From NCBI RefSeq assembly GCF_020215665.1, contig NZ_CP084061.1, forward strand, positions 5,051,001 through 5,115,000: DNA of 64,000 nt, in the 5' to 3' direction. This document shows positions 16,081-25,706 of this stretch, piece by piece. The notes under the pieces are model-generated. The model worked only from the letters and a program-made list of their open reading frames with translations. It did not search any database and was not told the origin of the DNA. The position numbers were made by a program, and so were the translations under genes. The DNA comes from Blautia parvula (GTDB lineage: Bacteria; Bacillota; Clostridia; Lachnospirales; Lachnospiraceae). Position 1 is the first letter of the stretch. Every line of letters starts with the position of its first letter.

Positions 16081-16644
16081 ATGGATTTATTTACATTATT
16101 TACACTGGCGGTTGGCCTGTCCATGGATGCGTTTGCTGTCTCCATCTGCAAAGGGCTTTCCATGGAGAAGCTGAGTATAAAGAACATGGCAGTGGTAGGT
16201 CTCTGGTTTGGGGGATTCCAGGCTCTGATGCCGGTCATCGGCTATCTGCTGGGAGTACAGTTCAAGGATAAAATAACTGCAATTGACCACTGGATCGCAT
16301 TCATCCTGCTGGGATTTATCGGTGTCAATATGATTCGGGAATCCCTGGATAAAGAGGAATCCTGCCCCGTGGCAGGAGTGGATGCAAAGACCATGTTTCC
16401 TCTGGCTGTGGCAACCAGCATTGATGCACTGGCGGTGGGGATCACCTTCGCCTTTTTGGATGTGGCGATTGTGCCGGCGGCCAGCTTCATCGGTATTGTC
16501 ACATTTGTCTGTTCCGTCTTTGGGGTAAAGGCAGGAAATGTCTTCGGCATGAAGTACAAATCCAAAGCGGAACTTGCCGGTGGTATTATCCTGGTACTTC
16601 TGGGGCTCAAAATACTGCTGGAGCATCTGGGAATACTGGGGTAA
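16081..16644 (+). CDS. mntP: Manganese efflux pump MntP
   Basis: MntP exports Mn2+ and protects against manganese stress. The 187-residue protein has six hydrophobic helices in two homologous halves. The conserved acidic sites are present: [14 protein letters not shown] in helix 1 and [14 protein letters not shown] in the second half. The length is normal. Many mntP genes are controlled by a yybP-ykoY manganese riboswitch; the short leader here shows none. It lies 32 bp before a symporter gene and may be co-transcribed with it. Confidence 0.92.
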   Translation: MDLFTLFTLAVGLSMDAFAVSICKGLSMEKLSIKNMAVVGLWFGGFQALMPVIGYLLGVQFKDKITAIDHWIAFILLGFIGVNMIRESLDKEESCPVAGVDAKTMFPLAVATSIDALAVGITFAFLDVAIVPAASFIGIVTFVCSVFGVKAGNVFGMKYKSKAELAGGIILVLLGLKILLEHLGILG

Positions 16645-16676
16645 ACAAAAAAGGAAAAAGAGAGAGGAGAAATGAG

Positions 16677-17867
16677 ATGAAAAAATTATTCAAAAGCCTT
16701 CCTGTGCGTCTGCTGATCGGAGTAGTCCTGGGTATGGTCATCGGCCTTATTGCCAATGAGGCTGTCATGAATGTGGTGGTAACTGTCAAATACATTCTGG
16801 GGCAGGTCATCACCTTCTGTGTACCGCTGATCATCATCGGATTTATTGCGCCTTCCATTACCAAGATGGGAAACAATGCCTCCAAAATGCTGGGGGTGGC
16901 ACTGGCAATCGCCTATATTTCCTCCATCGGAGCCGCGTTTATGGCTATGGGAGCGGGATACGGGCTGATTCCCCATCTGTCCATACAGTCTGAGGTGGAA
17001 GGACTGAAGGATCTGCCCGGCGTGGTGTTTCAGCTTGATATCCCGCAGATCATGCCGGTTATGAGCGCGCTGGTGTTCTCCATTATGCTGGGACTGGCGG
17101 CAGCGTGGACGAAAGCCCGCTACACAACGGCCATTCTGGATGAATTCCAGAAGATCGTGCTGAAGATTGTAACCAAATTTATTATCCCCATTCTGCCGTT
17201 CTTCATCGCTTCAACCTTCTGCGGATTGGCATATGAAGGGACGATCACAAAACAGCTCCCTGTTTTCCTGAAGGTCATAGTCATCGTTATGGCAGGACAT
17301 TACATCTGGCTTACACTGCTGTACGTCATAGCCGGTGCATATTCGGGAAAAAATCCGCTGGAAGTGCTGAAATATTACGGCCCCGCGTATCTGACTGCCG
17401 TAGGTACCATGTCAAGCGCAGCTACTCTTGCAGTAGCGCTTGAGGGTGCCAGAAAATCAAAGGTTCTCAGAAAAGATATGGTGAACTTCGGTATTCCGCT
17501 ATTTGCCAATATCCATCTGTGCGGCTCTGTCCTGACCGAAGTGTTCTTTGTCATGACAGTGTCAAAAATACTCTACGGCGAGCTGCCGTCTGTGGGTATG
17601 ATGGTTCTGTTCTGTATGCTTCTGGGCATATTCGCCATCGGAGCACCGGGTGTGCCGGGCGGTACGGTTATGGCGTCCCTGGGACTGATCACAGGTGTCC
17701 TTCTCTTTGACGAGACAGGTACCGCGCTGATGCTCACCATCTTTGCTCTGCAGGACAGCTTCGGAACCGCCTGCAATGTAACGGGCGACGGTGCCCTGAC
17801 CCTGTTTTTGACAGGATACGCTGAGAAACACCATGTGGAGGAGCAGGAGCTGAATATAGAATTCTGA
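16677..17867 (+). CDS. Dicarboxylate/amino acid:cation symporter (DAACS family)
   Basis: This 396-residue secondary transporter resembles GltP/DctA/SstT-like symporters, which take up acidic or neutral amino acids or C4-dicarboxylates with Na+ or H+. Eight helices and two re-entrant loops are expected. The serine-rich hairpin is represented by YLTAVGTMSSAATLAVALEGA and the substrate region by FALQDSFGTACNVTGDGALTLFLTGY. The N-terminus KSLPVRLLIGVVLGMVIG is typical. The exact substrate is not clear. An AGAGGAG site precedes ATG 16677. No clear terminator follows before the glycine riboswitch promoter. Confidence 0.88.
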   Translation: MKKLFKSLPVRLLIGVVLGMVIGLIANEAVMNVVVTVKYILGQVITFCVPLIIIGFIAPSITKMGNNASKMLGVALAIAYISSIGAAFMAMGAGYGLIPHLSIQSEVEGLKDLPGVVFQLDIPQIMPVMSALVFSIMLGLAAAWTKARYTTAILDEFQKIVLKIVTKFIIPILPFFIASTFCGLAYEGTITKQLPVFLKVIVIVMAGHYIWLTLLYVIAGAYSGKNPLEVLKYYGPAYLTAVGTMSSAATLAVALEGARKSKVLRKDMVNFGIPLFANIHLCGSVLTEVFFVMTVSKILYGELPSVGMMVLFCMLLGIFAIGAPGVPGGTVMASLGLITGVLLFDETGTALMLTIFALQDSFGTACNVTGDGALTLFLTGYAEKHHVEEQELNIEF

Positions 17868-18045
17868 TAAGTATCTCCCCGGAAAAAATCCGGTTCTGCG
17901 CGCGGGCTGTATATCATGCAGTCCGGCGCATGAAACCCCGGAGAAAGCAGAAAGGACTGCAATCGCCGCATAGTACATGCAGTTCAGGTACTGTACTGAA
18001 AAAAACACATAGAAACGGATGTCTTTTCGGAAAAAACACTTGTGT

Positions 18046-18073
18046 TTGCAGGGCGAATATGATAAAGTATAAA
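18046..18073 (+). promoter_or_regulatory. Promoter of the glycine-riboswitch transcript
   Basis: TTGCAG (18046-18051) and TATAAA (18068-18073) are 16 bp apart and would start RNA close to the aptamer. The preceding stretch 17868-18045 holds no gene I can support. Confidence 0.45.
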
Positions 18074-18081
18074 ACGTTGTG

Positions 18082-18172
18082 AAAGCAACGGCTCTGGAGA
18101 GTCTCAGTAAGAGCGCCGAAGGTGTACAGCAGTTTCATCAGCTGCCAATCTCTCAGGCAAAAGGACAGAGTA
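18082..18172 (+). ncRNA. Glycine riboswitch, single aptamer
   Basis: The conserved core of the gcvT RNA motif is plain: CTCTGGAGAGTCTC, then AGCGCCGAAGG, a variable stem, then AATCTCTCAGGCAAAAGGAC and AGAG. Only one aptamer is present; no second copy lies before the terminator. A short stem (GTTGTGAAAGCAAC) precedes it, like the ghost aptamer or linker of singleton types. It controls the downstream sodium:alanine/glycine symporter. The expression platform is the hairpin at 18216-18244; whether glycine turns the gene on or off cannot be read with confidence. Confidence 0.93.
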
Positions 18173-18215
18173 TACACAGATAATATCTTGTATATGTTTT
18201 GTCGTACTCTTATGG

Positions 18216-18244
18216 AGACTGTGGGAAGCCACAGTCTTTTTTTG
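18216..18244 (+). terminator. Riboswitch-controlled terminator
   Basis: AGACTGTGG (18216-18224) pairs with CCACAGTCT (18229-18237) and is followed by seven T. It lies between the aptamer and the AGCS gene and is the likely regulated attenuator. Confidence 0.8.
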
Positions 18245-18294
18245 TTTCGTTATAAACGGAAGAAAACAGAAAAAAAGAGAGGACGGAAGAAAAA

Positions 18295-19749
18295 ATGTTA
18301 CAGGTAATTTTGCAGGAATTGAATCGCTTTATCACTTGGTTTGATCAGGTAGTGTGGGGACCGCCACTGATCATTTTGATCCTCAGCACAGGTATCTATC
18401 TGTCTGTGAGGATGGGCTTTTTACAGATTCGCCATCTGGGAAAAGCACTGAAATTCATGGTTAAGAATGAGAATGGCGGAAACGGCGAGGTGACCAGCTT
18501 TGGTGCCCTCTGTACAGCCATGTCAGCTACTATCGGCACAGGAAATATTGTAGGAGTGGCAACAGCTCTTGCGGCAGGCGGGCCGGGGGCACTTTTCTGG
18601 ATGGTACTGGCAGCCTTTTTCGGAATGGCAACCAAATACGCGGAGGGTGTGCTTGCCATCAAATACCGCACCATTGACGGGGACGGCCATGTGCTGGGCG
18701 GACCATTTTATTATATAGAAAACGGCATGGGAGTCAAATGGAGGTGGCTGGCCAAAATCTTCGCGTTCTTCGGAGCCGGCGTGGGCCTTCTGGGGATTGG
18801 TACCTTTACCCAGGTAAACGGTATATCCTCTGCTGTGTGCAACTTTTTTGACCCGGAGAAAACAAACACCATATCTGTATTCGGCGGCAGTTATTCCATA
18901 GCAACCGTCATTGCAGGGCTGATCCTGACCGTGTGCGTTGGTCTGGTGATCATCGGCGGGCTGAAAAGGATCGCGCAGGTTTCGCAGATTGTAGTGCCTT
19001 TTATGGCTGTATTGTATTTTGGATTTGCATTCATTATCCTTGTGACACATCTGGGAGCAATCCCGGCGGCGGTTGTGTCCATTGTGAAAAGCGCCTTTTC
19101 CGGCAGTGCGCTGGCAGGGGGAGCCATGGGTACCATGATCGTTGCCATGCAGAAGGGAATCGCCAGGGGTATCTTCTCCAACGAGGCAGGCCTCGGAAGC
19201 GCGCCTATAGCTGCAGCGGCAGCACAGACAAAATCACCGGTGCGCCAGGGTCTTGTATCCATGACAGGTACCTTTATTGACACCATTGTAATATGCACCA
19301 TGACAGGTCTTTCCATCGTTGTGACCGGAACCTGGAACACCGGACTGGAAGGGGTGGCGATCACAACAGCGGCATTCCAGAAGGGGCTGCCGTTTCCGCC
19401 GGTTGTGGCGTCAGTGGTCCTCATGGTATGTCTGGTATTCTTTGCGTTTACCACCATCCTGGGCTGGAATTATTATGGGGAACGCTGTATTGAGTATCTC
19501 TTTAACAGAAACAGAAAAGTAGTCCGGGGATACCGCTGGCTGTATATCCTGGCAATCTTTATCGGGCCTTACATGACGGTGCAGGCTGTGTGGAATATTG
19601 CGGATATATTCAATGCCCTCATGGCCTTCCCGAACCTGATTGCGCTGGCGGCTCTGAGCCGTGTGGTGTTCGCGGAGACAAAGGCTTATTTCGGAAATGC
19701 AGATGATGTAAAAGAAGATTTGACGCCGGAGGTGCCGGCAGAATCATAA
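18295..19749 (+). CDS. Sodium:alanine/glycine symporter (AGCS family)
   Basis: This 484-residue carrier imports alanine or glycine with Na+. Family signatures are present: the N-terminal VVWGPPLIILILSTGIYLSVR, MSATIGTGNIVGVATALAAGGPGALFWM, IARGIFSNEAGLGSAPIAAAAA, and the late GWNYYGERCIEYLF. About 11 helices are expected. The glycine riboswitch in its leader supports glycine as a substrate or at least as the signal. The gene is followed by a strong terminator and is a single-gene unit. Confidence 0.95.
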   Translation: MLQVILQELNRFITWFDQVVWGPPLIILILSTGIYLSVRMGFLQIRHLGKALKFMVKNENGGNGEVTSFGALCTAMSATIGTGNIVGVATALAAGGPGALFWMVLAAFFGMATKYAEGVLAIKYRTIDGDGHVLGGPFYYIENGMGVKWRWLAKIFAFFGAGVGLLGIGTFTQVNGISSAVCNFFDPEKTNTISVFGGSYSIATVIAGLILTVCVGLVIIGGLKRIAQVSQIVVPFMAVLYFGFAFIILVTHLGAIPAAVVSIVKSAFSGSALAGGAMGTMIVAMQKGIARGIFSNEAGLGSAPIAAAAAQTKSPVRQGLVSMTGTFIDTIVICTMTGLSIVVTGTWNTGLEGVAITTAAFQKGLPFPPVVASVVLMVCLVFFAFTTILGWNYYGERCIEYLFNRNRKVVRGYRWLYILAIFIGPYMTVQAVWNIADIFNALMAFPNLIALAALSRVVFAETKAYFGNADDVKEDLTPEVPAES

Positions 19750-19753
19750 CATG

Positions 19754-19817
19754 GTCCGGAGGAAAAAACAGGTGCCCGCTGCTCAGGCAGGCATGATTTT
19801 TTTCCTCCGGACTTTTT
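19754..19817 (+). terminator. Terminator after the AGCS gene
   Basis: GTCCGGAGGAAAAAA (19754-19768) pairs perfectly with TTTTTTCCTCCGGAC (19798-19812) and a T-run follows. A consensus -10 (TATAAT, 19878-19883) for the next gene is the only other signal seen in 19818-19998. Confidence 0.85.
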
Positions 19818-19998
19818 ATACAAAATAATTGGATAAAAATAGTAAAGATTAGGCTATGCAAACTCACAGAAATGTATTATAATAAGAACAAGATAATTTA
19901 TCCGGTTTAAGGAAAATTAAGAGATTTGCTGTTGCAACTTGTCGAGAAAAAAGGTATCATGAAATGGAATATCTAGTGTAAGTGGAGATGGGAGTATA

Positions 19999-21126
19999 AT
20001 GATGGAAGACGAAAGAGATCTGGAGTACGAGCGGCGGAGACAGGAACGCATGCGCAGACGAAGACTCGAAAAGAAACGGCAGATGCGCAGAAGAAGGATC
20101 ATGCGCCTGGTAGCCATGGCAGCAGTGCTGGTGTTGGTGATCGGACTTGTGGGAACGGGCATACATAAGCTGATTTCGGGCAAGACAGGGGTACCGAAAG
20201 AGGGAACAGTGGAGGTGAAAGCCCAGACTACCACCCAGGAAGACACATCAGCGGCAACGAAACAGCCGGTCATGAGCGCGGCAGATTTGTCGAAGATGAC
20301 ATCCTCCGGTGTGATGGGATGGCAGCAGGATGACAAGGGCTGGTGGTACCGCGATACGGACGGAACCTTTTTCAAGAACGGCTGGAAGGAGATTGACGGT
20401 TCCAAGTATTATTTTGATGAAAACGGCTACATGAAGACCGGATGGCTGGAACTTGACGGGGAAGACTACTTTTTTGATGACAGCGGAAAATACGACGAGA
20501 CTAAGAAGCGTCCCATGGTGGCTCTGACTTTTGATGACGGTCCGGGGGAATATACGGAAGCCCTGCTGGATTGTCTCACAAAAAACAATGCGAAAGCTAC
20601 CTTTTTCATGCTGGGGCCTCAGGCGCAGGCATATCCTGAGATTGTGAAGGATTTAAAGGATGCCGGAATGGAGCTGGGCAACCACACATGGAGCCATGAG
20701 AATCTGACTACCTTAGGCGCCAGCGGGGTAACAGAGGAAGTGACAAAGACCAATGAGGCGATCAAAAACGCAGCAGGAGAATCTGCAACGGTTATGCGTC
20801 CGCCGGGAGGCGCGTATAATGAGGAAGTGCAGGCTGCCATCGGAATGCCTCTTATCATGTGGAGCATAGATACAAAAGACTGGGCAACCAAGAGCGAGGA
20901 CCAGACGTATCAGGTGACTGTGGACAATGTAAAGGACGGCTCTGTAGTCCTGATGCATGATATCCATGAATGGTCTGTGAACGCGGCAATCCGCGCGATT
21001 CCGGAACTGGTGGAACAGGGCTACAAGCTGGTGACCGTAAGCGAACTGGCAGAGGCTAAAGGCGTGAAACTGGAAAACGGTGCGGCTCATTACTTCTTTG
21101 GGGAAGGCGAGCAGCAGGTAGAGTGA
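19999..21126 (+). CDS. Membrane-anchored polysaccharide deacetylase with cell-wall-binding repeats
   Basis: This NodB-family enzyme probably removes N-acetyl groups from peptidoglycan or a related glycan. Residues 1-34 are strikingly Arg-rich, followed by a transmembrane helix (36-55) and a linker. Choline-binding-type repeats occupy about 107-163 (GWWYRDTDGTFFKNGWK, SKYYFDENGYMKTGW). The NodB domain (172-350) has D179-D180 in TFDDGP, the metal ligands H229 and H233 in HTWSH, and RPPGGAYN. All three motifs are intact, so activity is expected. It is oriented with the N-terminus inside and acts outside the membrane. A terminator follows. The targeted glycan is inferred. Confidence 0.9.
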   Translation: MMEDERDLEYERRRQERMRRRRLEKKRQMRRRRIMRLVAMAAVLVLVIGLVGTGIHKLISGKTGVPKEGTVEVKAQTTTQEDTSAATKQPVMSAADLSKMTSSGVMGWQQDDKGWWYRDTDGTFFKNGWKEIDGSKYYFDENGYMKTGWLELDGEDYFFDDSGKYDETKKRPMVALTFDDGPGEYTEALLDCLTKNNAKATFFMLGPQAQAYPEIVKDLKDAGMELGNHTWSHENLTTLGASGVTEEVTKTNEAIKNAAGESATVMRPPGGAYNEEVQAAIGMPLIMWSIDTKDWATKSEDQTYQVTVDNVKDGSVVLMHDIHEWSVNAAIRAIPELVEQGYKLVTVSELAEAKGVKLENGAAHYFFGEGEQQVE

Positions 21127-21132
21127 TACATA

Positions 21133-21170
21133 ACCTCTCAGGCAGTAATGTCTGGGAGGTATTTTTTTCT
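21133..21170 (+). terminator. Terminator after the polysaccharide deacetylase gene
   Basis: ACCTCTCAGGCA pairs with TGTCTGGGAGGT around a short loop, and a seven-T tail follows. Confidence 0.7.
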
Positions 21171-21334
21171 CTTTTGACAAAACTGGTATGGTTAAAAATA
21201 TTAAAACTGGCATTTGTAAAAAGGACAGATGGCGGCTATAATTCATAACAACATAAATTTACAAAAGGTTTTCCCGAAAAGCAGCATAAAAGTCTGTCAG
21301 GATACTCTGTGGGAAGACGGAAAGGGAGTTAAAA

Positions 21335-22207
21335 ATGGAAGACAGATACCAGTTAAATAAGGAGCTTGCACAGATGCTGAAGGGCGGTGTCATCATGGAT
21401 GTGACCACACCGGAGCAGGCAGAGATTGCGGAGAAGGCAGGGGCCTGTGCTGTCATGGCGCTGGAAAAGATACCTGCGGATATCAGAGCAGCAGGCGGTG
21501 TGGCAAGGATGAGTGATCCCAAGATGATCCGGGGAATCCAGGCCGCTGTATCCATACCGGTTATGGCAAAATGCAGAATCGGACATTTTGCGGAGGCACA
21601 GATCCTGGAGGCTATAGAGATTGACTACATAGATGAGAGTGAAGTCCTCTCCCCGGCAGATGATGTGTATCACATAGACAAGAGAAAGTTTAAGGTGCCT
21701 TTTGTGTGCGGGGCCAAGGATCTGGGTGAGGCACTGCGCAGAATCAATGAGGGCGCATCCATGATCCGCACCAAAGGAGAACCTGGCACAGGCGATATTA
21801 TCCAGGCTGTGCGCCATATGCGCATGATGCAGTCAGAAATGCGCCGGATCACTTCCATGGAGGAGGATGAACTGTACGATAAGGCAAAGGAGCTGGCAGT
21901 TCCCTATGATCTGCTGATGTATGTGAGGGAGCATGGAAAACTGCCGGTAGTGAACTTCGCGGCAGGCGGTGTGGCAACTCCCGCGGATGCCGCGCTGATG
22001 ATGCAGCTCGGCGCAGAGGGGGTATTCGTAGGTTCCGGTATCTTCAAGTCCGGCAATCCCGAGAAACGGGCAGCAGCCATTGTGAAGGCCGTCACAAATT
22101 ATAAAGACGCAAAAATGATCGCGGAACTCTCCATGGATTTGGGCGAAGCCATGGTGGGAATCAATGAGCAGGAGATTGCGCTTCTCATGGCGGAGAGAGG
22201 CAAATGA
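21335..22207 (+). CDS. pdxS: Pyridoxal 5'-phosphate synthase lyase subunit PdxS
   Basis: PdxS builds PLP from ribose 5-phosphate, glyceraldehyde 3-phosphate and ammonia supplied by PdxT. The TIM-barrel protein has 290 residues, the usual length. D22 (GGVIMD), K79 (MAKCRIGH) and K147 ([10 protein letters not shown]) are the expected active-site residues. The phosphate site [11 protein letters not shown] is also present. It overlaps pdxT by 4 bp (ATGA). A TTGACA hexamer at 21174-21179 may be part of the promoter, but the -10 is weak. No MocR/PdxR-type regulator is adjacent. Confidence 0.97.
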   Translation: MEDRYQLNKELAQMLKGGVIMDVTTPEQAEIAEKAGACAVMALEKIPADIRAAGGVARMSDPKMIRGIQAAVSIPVMAKCRIGHFAEAQILEAIEIDYIDESEVLSPADDVYHIDKRKFKVPFVCGAKDLGEALRRINEGASMIRTKGEPGTGDIIQAVRHMRMMQSEMRRITSMEEDELYDKAKELAVPYDLLMYVREHGKLPVVNFAAGGVATPADAALMMQLGAEGVFVGSGIFKSGNPEKRAAAIVKAVTNYKDAKMIAELSMDLGEAMVGINEQEIALLMAERGK

Positions 22208-22773
22208 TGCGGGCAGGTATTCTGGCACTTCAGGGTGCCTTTGCAGAACATAGAAATATGCTGGAACGTCTCGGAGCAGACTGTGTGGAGATTCGGCAGC
22301 GGACTGACTTCCGTGAAAATCTGGATGCGCTGGTCCTTCCGGGAGGAGAGAGTACAGTCATGAAGAAACTGCTCACAGAGCTGGAGCTTCTGGAACCGAT
22401 CAGGAAAAGCATAGAGGCTGGCATGCCTGTCATGGGGACCTGTGCCGGGCTGATTCTGTTGGCAGAAAACGTGGTGGGAGGGGAGCCCTGCTTCGGAACC
22501 ATGCCGGTCACTGTCAGGCGGAACGCCTATGGCAGACAGTTGGGAAGCTTTCAGACAGTGGAGGAGATGAAGGGTGCAGGACAATTTCCCATGACCTTTA
22601 TACGGGCGCCTTATATTGAAGAAGTCCGTGATGGTGTGGAGGTCCTTGCAGTCACAGGAGGTAAGATTGTGGCAGCCCGTTATGGCAGACAGTTAGGTCT
22701 GGCCTTTCATCCGGAACTTACCGACAACCCGGATATACACAGGTATTTTATAGAAGAGATCTGCAGAAAATAA
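22204..22773 (+). CDS. pdxT: PLP synthase glutaminase subunit PdxT
   Basis: PdxT hydrolyses glutamine and channels ammonia to PdxS. This is a class-I glutamine amidotransferase of 189 residues. The nucleophile C80 lies in [16 protein letters not shown] is the oxyanion region and the His-Glu pair is in LAFHPEL near the C-terminus. The ATGA overlap with pdxS indicates coupled translation. A strong GC-rich hairpin follows at 22796-22824. Confidence 0.96.
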   Translation: MMRAGILALQGAFAEHRNMLERLGADCVEIRQRTDFRENLDALVLPGGESTVMKKLLTELELLEPIRKSIEAGMPVMGTCAGLILLAENVVGGEPCFGTMPVTVRRNAYGRQLGSFQTVEEMKGAGQFPMTFIRAPYIEEVRDGVEVLAVTGGKIVAARYGRQLGLAFHPELTDNPDIHRYFIEEICRK

Positions 22774-22795
22774 CATGCCTGCAGGGGAGTTTAGG

Positions 22796-22824
22796 AAGGG
22801 GAGGTCCGTTTGCGGACCTCCCTT
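22796..22824. terminator. Hairpin between pdxT and adhE
   Basis: AAGGGGAGGTCCG pairs with CGGACCTCCCTT around TTTG. It separates convergent genes. A T-run is missing on both sides, so simple intrinsic termination is less certain. Confidence 0.5.
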
Positions 22825-22840
22825 GTAGATTCAGGATTTC

Positions 22841-25459
22841 TTATTCCCCGTAATAAGCCTTGAGATAGAGTTCTTTCATCTCAGACATCAGCGGATATCT
22901 GGGGTTGGCGCCGGTACACTGGTCATTGAAGGCGTCCTCCACCATTGCGTCCAGAGTGGCCAGGAAAGCTTTTTCTTCCACGCCGTATTCCCGGATCGTC
23001 CGTTTGATCCCGACTCTTTCTTTCAGCCGGGCAATGGCTTCGATGAAATTTTCAAACACTTCATCATCGTTTTTGCCCTTGATGCCGATGAAGCGGGCAA
23101 CCTCGCAGTATCTCTCCTTTGCGTGAGGATAAGGATACTGGGAGAAGGTTCCCATCTTAACGGGAGCCGGGTCCGCGTTGTAGCGCATGACAAGCTCGAT
23201 CAGCAGGGAGTTGGCGATGCCGTGCTGGATATGGTGGTAGGCACCAAGTTTATGCGCCATGGAGTGGCAGATGCCGAGAAACGCATTGGCAAAGGCCATA
23301 CCTGCCAGGGTGGAGGCATTTGCCATCTTCTCCCTGGCCACCGGGTCGGCAGCGCCGTTCTCGTAAGCGGACGGCAGATAATCAAATATGAGCTGGACAG
23401 CTTTCAGTGCAATACCGTCCGTATAATCTGTAGCCATGATGGACGCGTATGCTTCCAGGGCATGGGTCAGCGCATCAATACCGGAGGAACTGGTCAGTCC
23501 CTTTGGCTGGCTCATCATGAAATCCACGTCTATGATCGCCATGTTGGGAAGAAGCTCATAGTCCGCGATGGGCCATTTGGTTCCGGTGGTCTTGTCTGTG
23601 ATGATGGCAAAGGGTGTTACCTCTGAACCTGTACCTGAAGAGGTGGGGACAGACACCATCATTGCCTTTTCTCCCATTTTCGGGAATTCGTAGACTCTCT
23701 TGCGGATATCCATGAAATCCATAGCCAGATCCTCAAAGCTGCATTCCGGGTGTTCATACATAAGCCACATGATCTTGGCTGCGTCCATGGCAGAACCGCC
23801 GCCCAGGGCAATGATCACGTCAGGGCCGAAGGCATTTAACTGCTCCAGGCCTTTCTGGGCGCACTGCAGGGTGGGGTCAGGTGTTACATCGAAGAAGCAG
23901 CTGTAAGGAATGCCCATCTCATCCAGTTTGTCCGTAATGGGTTTTGTGTGGCCGTTCTGGTAGAGGAATGTATCAGTTACCAGGAAGGCTTTCTTTTTGC
24001 CGTATACATTCTTCAGCTCATCGAGAGCCACCGGCAGACAGCCTTTCTTGAAATATACCTTTTCCGGGACTCTGAACCAAAGCATGTTCTCTCTCCTTTC
24101 GGCAACGGTTTTGGTGTTCAGCAGGTGCTTCACACCCACGTTTTCGGATACAGAGTTGCCGCCGTAGGAACCGCAGCCCAGGGTCAGGGACGGAGCCAGC
24201 TTGAAGTTGTAAAGGTCACCGATTCCTCCGTGTGAGGACGGGGTGTTGACCAGGATGCGGCAGGCCTTCATGCGGTCTGCGTGCTGTGCCATCTTCTCCG
24301 TCTGGGACGGATGGATGTACAGGGATGCAGTATGTCCATAGCCGCCGTCTTTGATCAGCTGGTCAGCCATGTCAAGTGCAGTATCAAAATCCTTTGCCTT
24401 ATAGAGGGCAAGGACAGGTGATAATTTCTCATGTGCAAAAGGTTCTGAGACATCCACAGAAGTCACTTCGCCGATCAGGATCTTTGTCTCTTTCGGTACT
24501 GTGACACCTGCCATCTCAGCAATGACTGCCGCGGGCTGGCCCACAATCTTGGGGTTTACAGTCCCGGCTTCTGTCAGGATGATCTTGCGTACCTTGTCAA
24601 GGTCTGTCTTATTCAGTACATGGCAGCCTCTTTTAACAAATTCCTTCTTAACATCATCGTAAATGTCGGCAATCGCAGTGACAGACTGTTCGGATGCACA
24701 GATCATACCGTTGTCAAAGGTCTTGGAATGGATGACAGAATACACGGCAGTGGGGATGTCACAGGAACTGTCCATGATGACAGGTACATTGCCCGGGCCT
24801 ACGCCGATTGCCGGTTTCCCTGAGGAATAGGCGGCTTTCACCATTCCGGGTCCGCCTGTGGCCAGAATAACATCCACGGATTTCATCAGTTCATTGGAGA
24901 GTTCAATGGTAGGTTCTTCAACCCAGCCGATAATGCCTTCCGGTGCCCCTGCTTTTACAGCGGCATCCAGCACGATCCTGGCGGCTTCAATGGTACACTT
25001 TTTGGCTCTCGGGTGGGGACTGATGATGATGGCATTTCTGGTTTTCAGACAGATCAGACATTTGAAGATAGCTGTGGATGTGGGGTTCGTGGTGGGGATG
25101 ACCGCGCCTACGATACCGACAGGTTCAGCAATCTTTTTAATGCCGTATGAGGTGTCCTGTTCCACCACGCCGCATGTCTTTACCCGCTTATAGGTGTTGT
25201 AGGTATACTCCGCTGCGTAATGGTTTTTGATGACTTTGTCCTCCACAATGCCCATTCCGGTCTCGGCAACAGCCAGTTTTGCCAGCGGGATACGCTGTTT
25301 GTTCGCTGCCATGGCTGCCTCAAAAAAGATTCTGTCAACCTGCTCTTGCGTGAAGGCGGAAAACTTTTTCTGTGCTTCTTTCATGGAAGCGATTCGCTGC
25401 TGCAGTGCTTCCACGCTGTTGATGGGTTCCGGGGCTTTGTTCTCTGGTTTTTTTGCCAT
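22841..25459 (-). CDS. adhE: Bifunctional acetaldehyde-CoA/alcohol dehydrogenase AdhE
   Basis: AdhE reduces acetyl-CoA to acetaldehyde and then ethanol with NADH, a main electron sink in fermenters. The N-terminal half is a CoA-acylating aldehyde dehydrogenase with catalytic Cys in DNGMICASEQS. The C-terminal half is an iron-type alcohol dehydrogenase with GGGSAMDAAK, SGTGSEVTPFAI, SSGIDALTHALEAY and HSMAHKLGAYHHIQHG, which supplies the metal-binding histidines. The 872-residue length is standard and both halves look complete. The start at 25459 has a perfect AAGGAGG site. AdhE usually forms spirosomes. I saw no clear Rex-box palindrome in the upstream 250 bp. Confidence 0.97.
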   Translation of the reverse strand: MAKKPENKAPEPINSVEALQQRIASMKEAQKKFSAFTQEQVDRIFFEAAMAANKQRIPLAKLAVAETGMGIVEDKVIKNHYAAEYTYNTYKRVKTCGVVEQDTSYGIKKIAEPVGIVGAVIPTTNPTSTAIFKCLICLKTRNAIIISPHPRAKKCTIEAARIVLDAAVKAGAPEGIIGWVEEPTIELSNELMKSVDVILATGGPGMVKAAYSSGKPAIGVGPGNVPVIMDSSCDIPTAVYSVIHSKTFDNGMICASEQSVTAIADIYDDVKKEFVKRGCHVLNKTDLDKVRKIILTEAGTVNPKIVGQPAAVIAEMAGVTVPKETKILIGEVTSVDVSEPFAHEKLSPVLALYKAKDFDTALDMADQLIKDGGYGHTASLYIHPSQTEKMAQHADRMKACRILVNTPSSHGGIGDLYNFKLAPSLTLGCGSYGGNSVSENVGVKHLLNTKTVAERRENMLWFRVPEKVYFKKGCLPVALDELKNVYGKKKAFLVTDTFLYQNGHTKPITDKLDEMGIPYSCFFDVTPDPTLQCAQKGLEQLNAFGPDVIIALGGGSAMDAAKIMWLMYEHPECSFEDLAMDFMDIRKRVYEFPKMGEKAMMVSVPTSSGTGSEVTPFAIITDKTTGTKWPIADYELLPNMAIIDVDFMMSQPKGLTSSSGIDALTHALEAYASIMATDYTDGIALKAVQLIFDYLPSAYENGAADPVAREKMANASTLAGMAFANAFLGICHSMAHKLGAYHHIQHGIANSLLIELVMRYNADPAPVKMGTFSQYPYPHAKERYCEVARFIGIKGKNDDEVFENFIEAIARLKERVGIKRTIREYGVEEKAFLATLDAMVEDAFNDQCTGANPRYPLMSEMKELYLKAYYGE

Positions 25460-25660
25460 AGAAATCCTCCTTAAAATATTTGGTTTTTGGTTTGAGCCCT
25501 TACTCATTTTGAAGTACGTGAAGTTTTATGTTCCGTCTTGTCGGTTTGTGTAGATTATTTTACCATGAAATGGAAGATAAGACAACAAAAAAGAATTAGT
25601 ATTTTGCATAAATTAATAAAAGTCTGAATATTACAGAATATTCTGAATAATAAAGACAAA

Positions 25661-25697
25661 AAAACACCGCCAATGCCCGTAAGGGAGATGGCGGTGT
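25661..25697 (-). terminator. Terminator after typA
   Basis: Read on the - strand, ACACCGCCATCTCCC pairs imperfectly with GGGCATTGGCGGTGT around TTAC and is followed by seven T. It ends the typA transcript before adhE. Confidence 0.8.
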
Positions 25698-25706
25698 CTT
25701 CTGTTT

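Noticed and set aside
18173-18294. Second glycine aptamer
   Set aside because: No second GGAGAG...GCGCCGAAGG...CAGGCAAAAGGAC set is present; this stretch holds the terminator hairpin.
18523-19050. 175-residue frame on the - strand inside the AGCS gene
   Set aside because: It is a shadow of the transporter, with no RBS and a low-complexity His/Gln composition.
25460-25706. Rex-binding site before adhE
   Set aside because: I looked for a TTGTTAA...TTAACAA-type palindrome and saw none that is convincing. AGAATATTCT at about 25635 is palindromic but does not fit.
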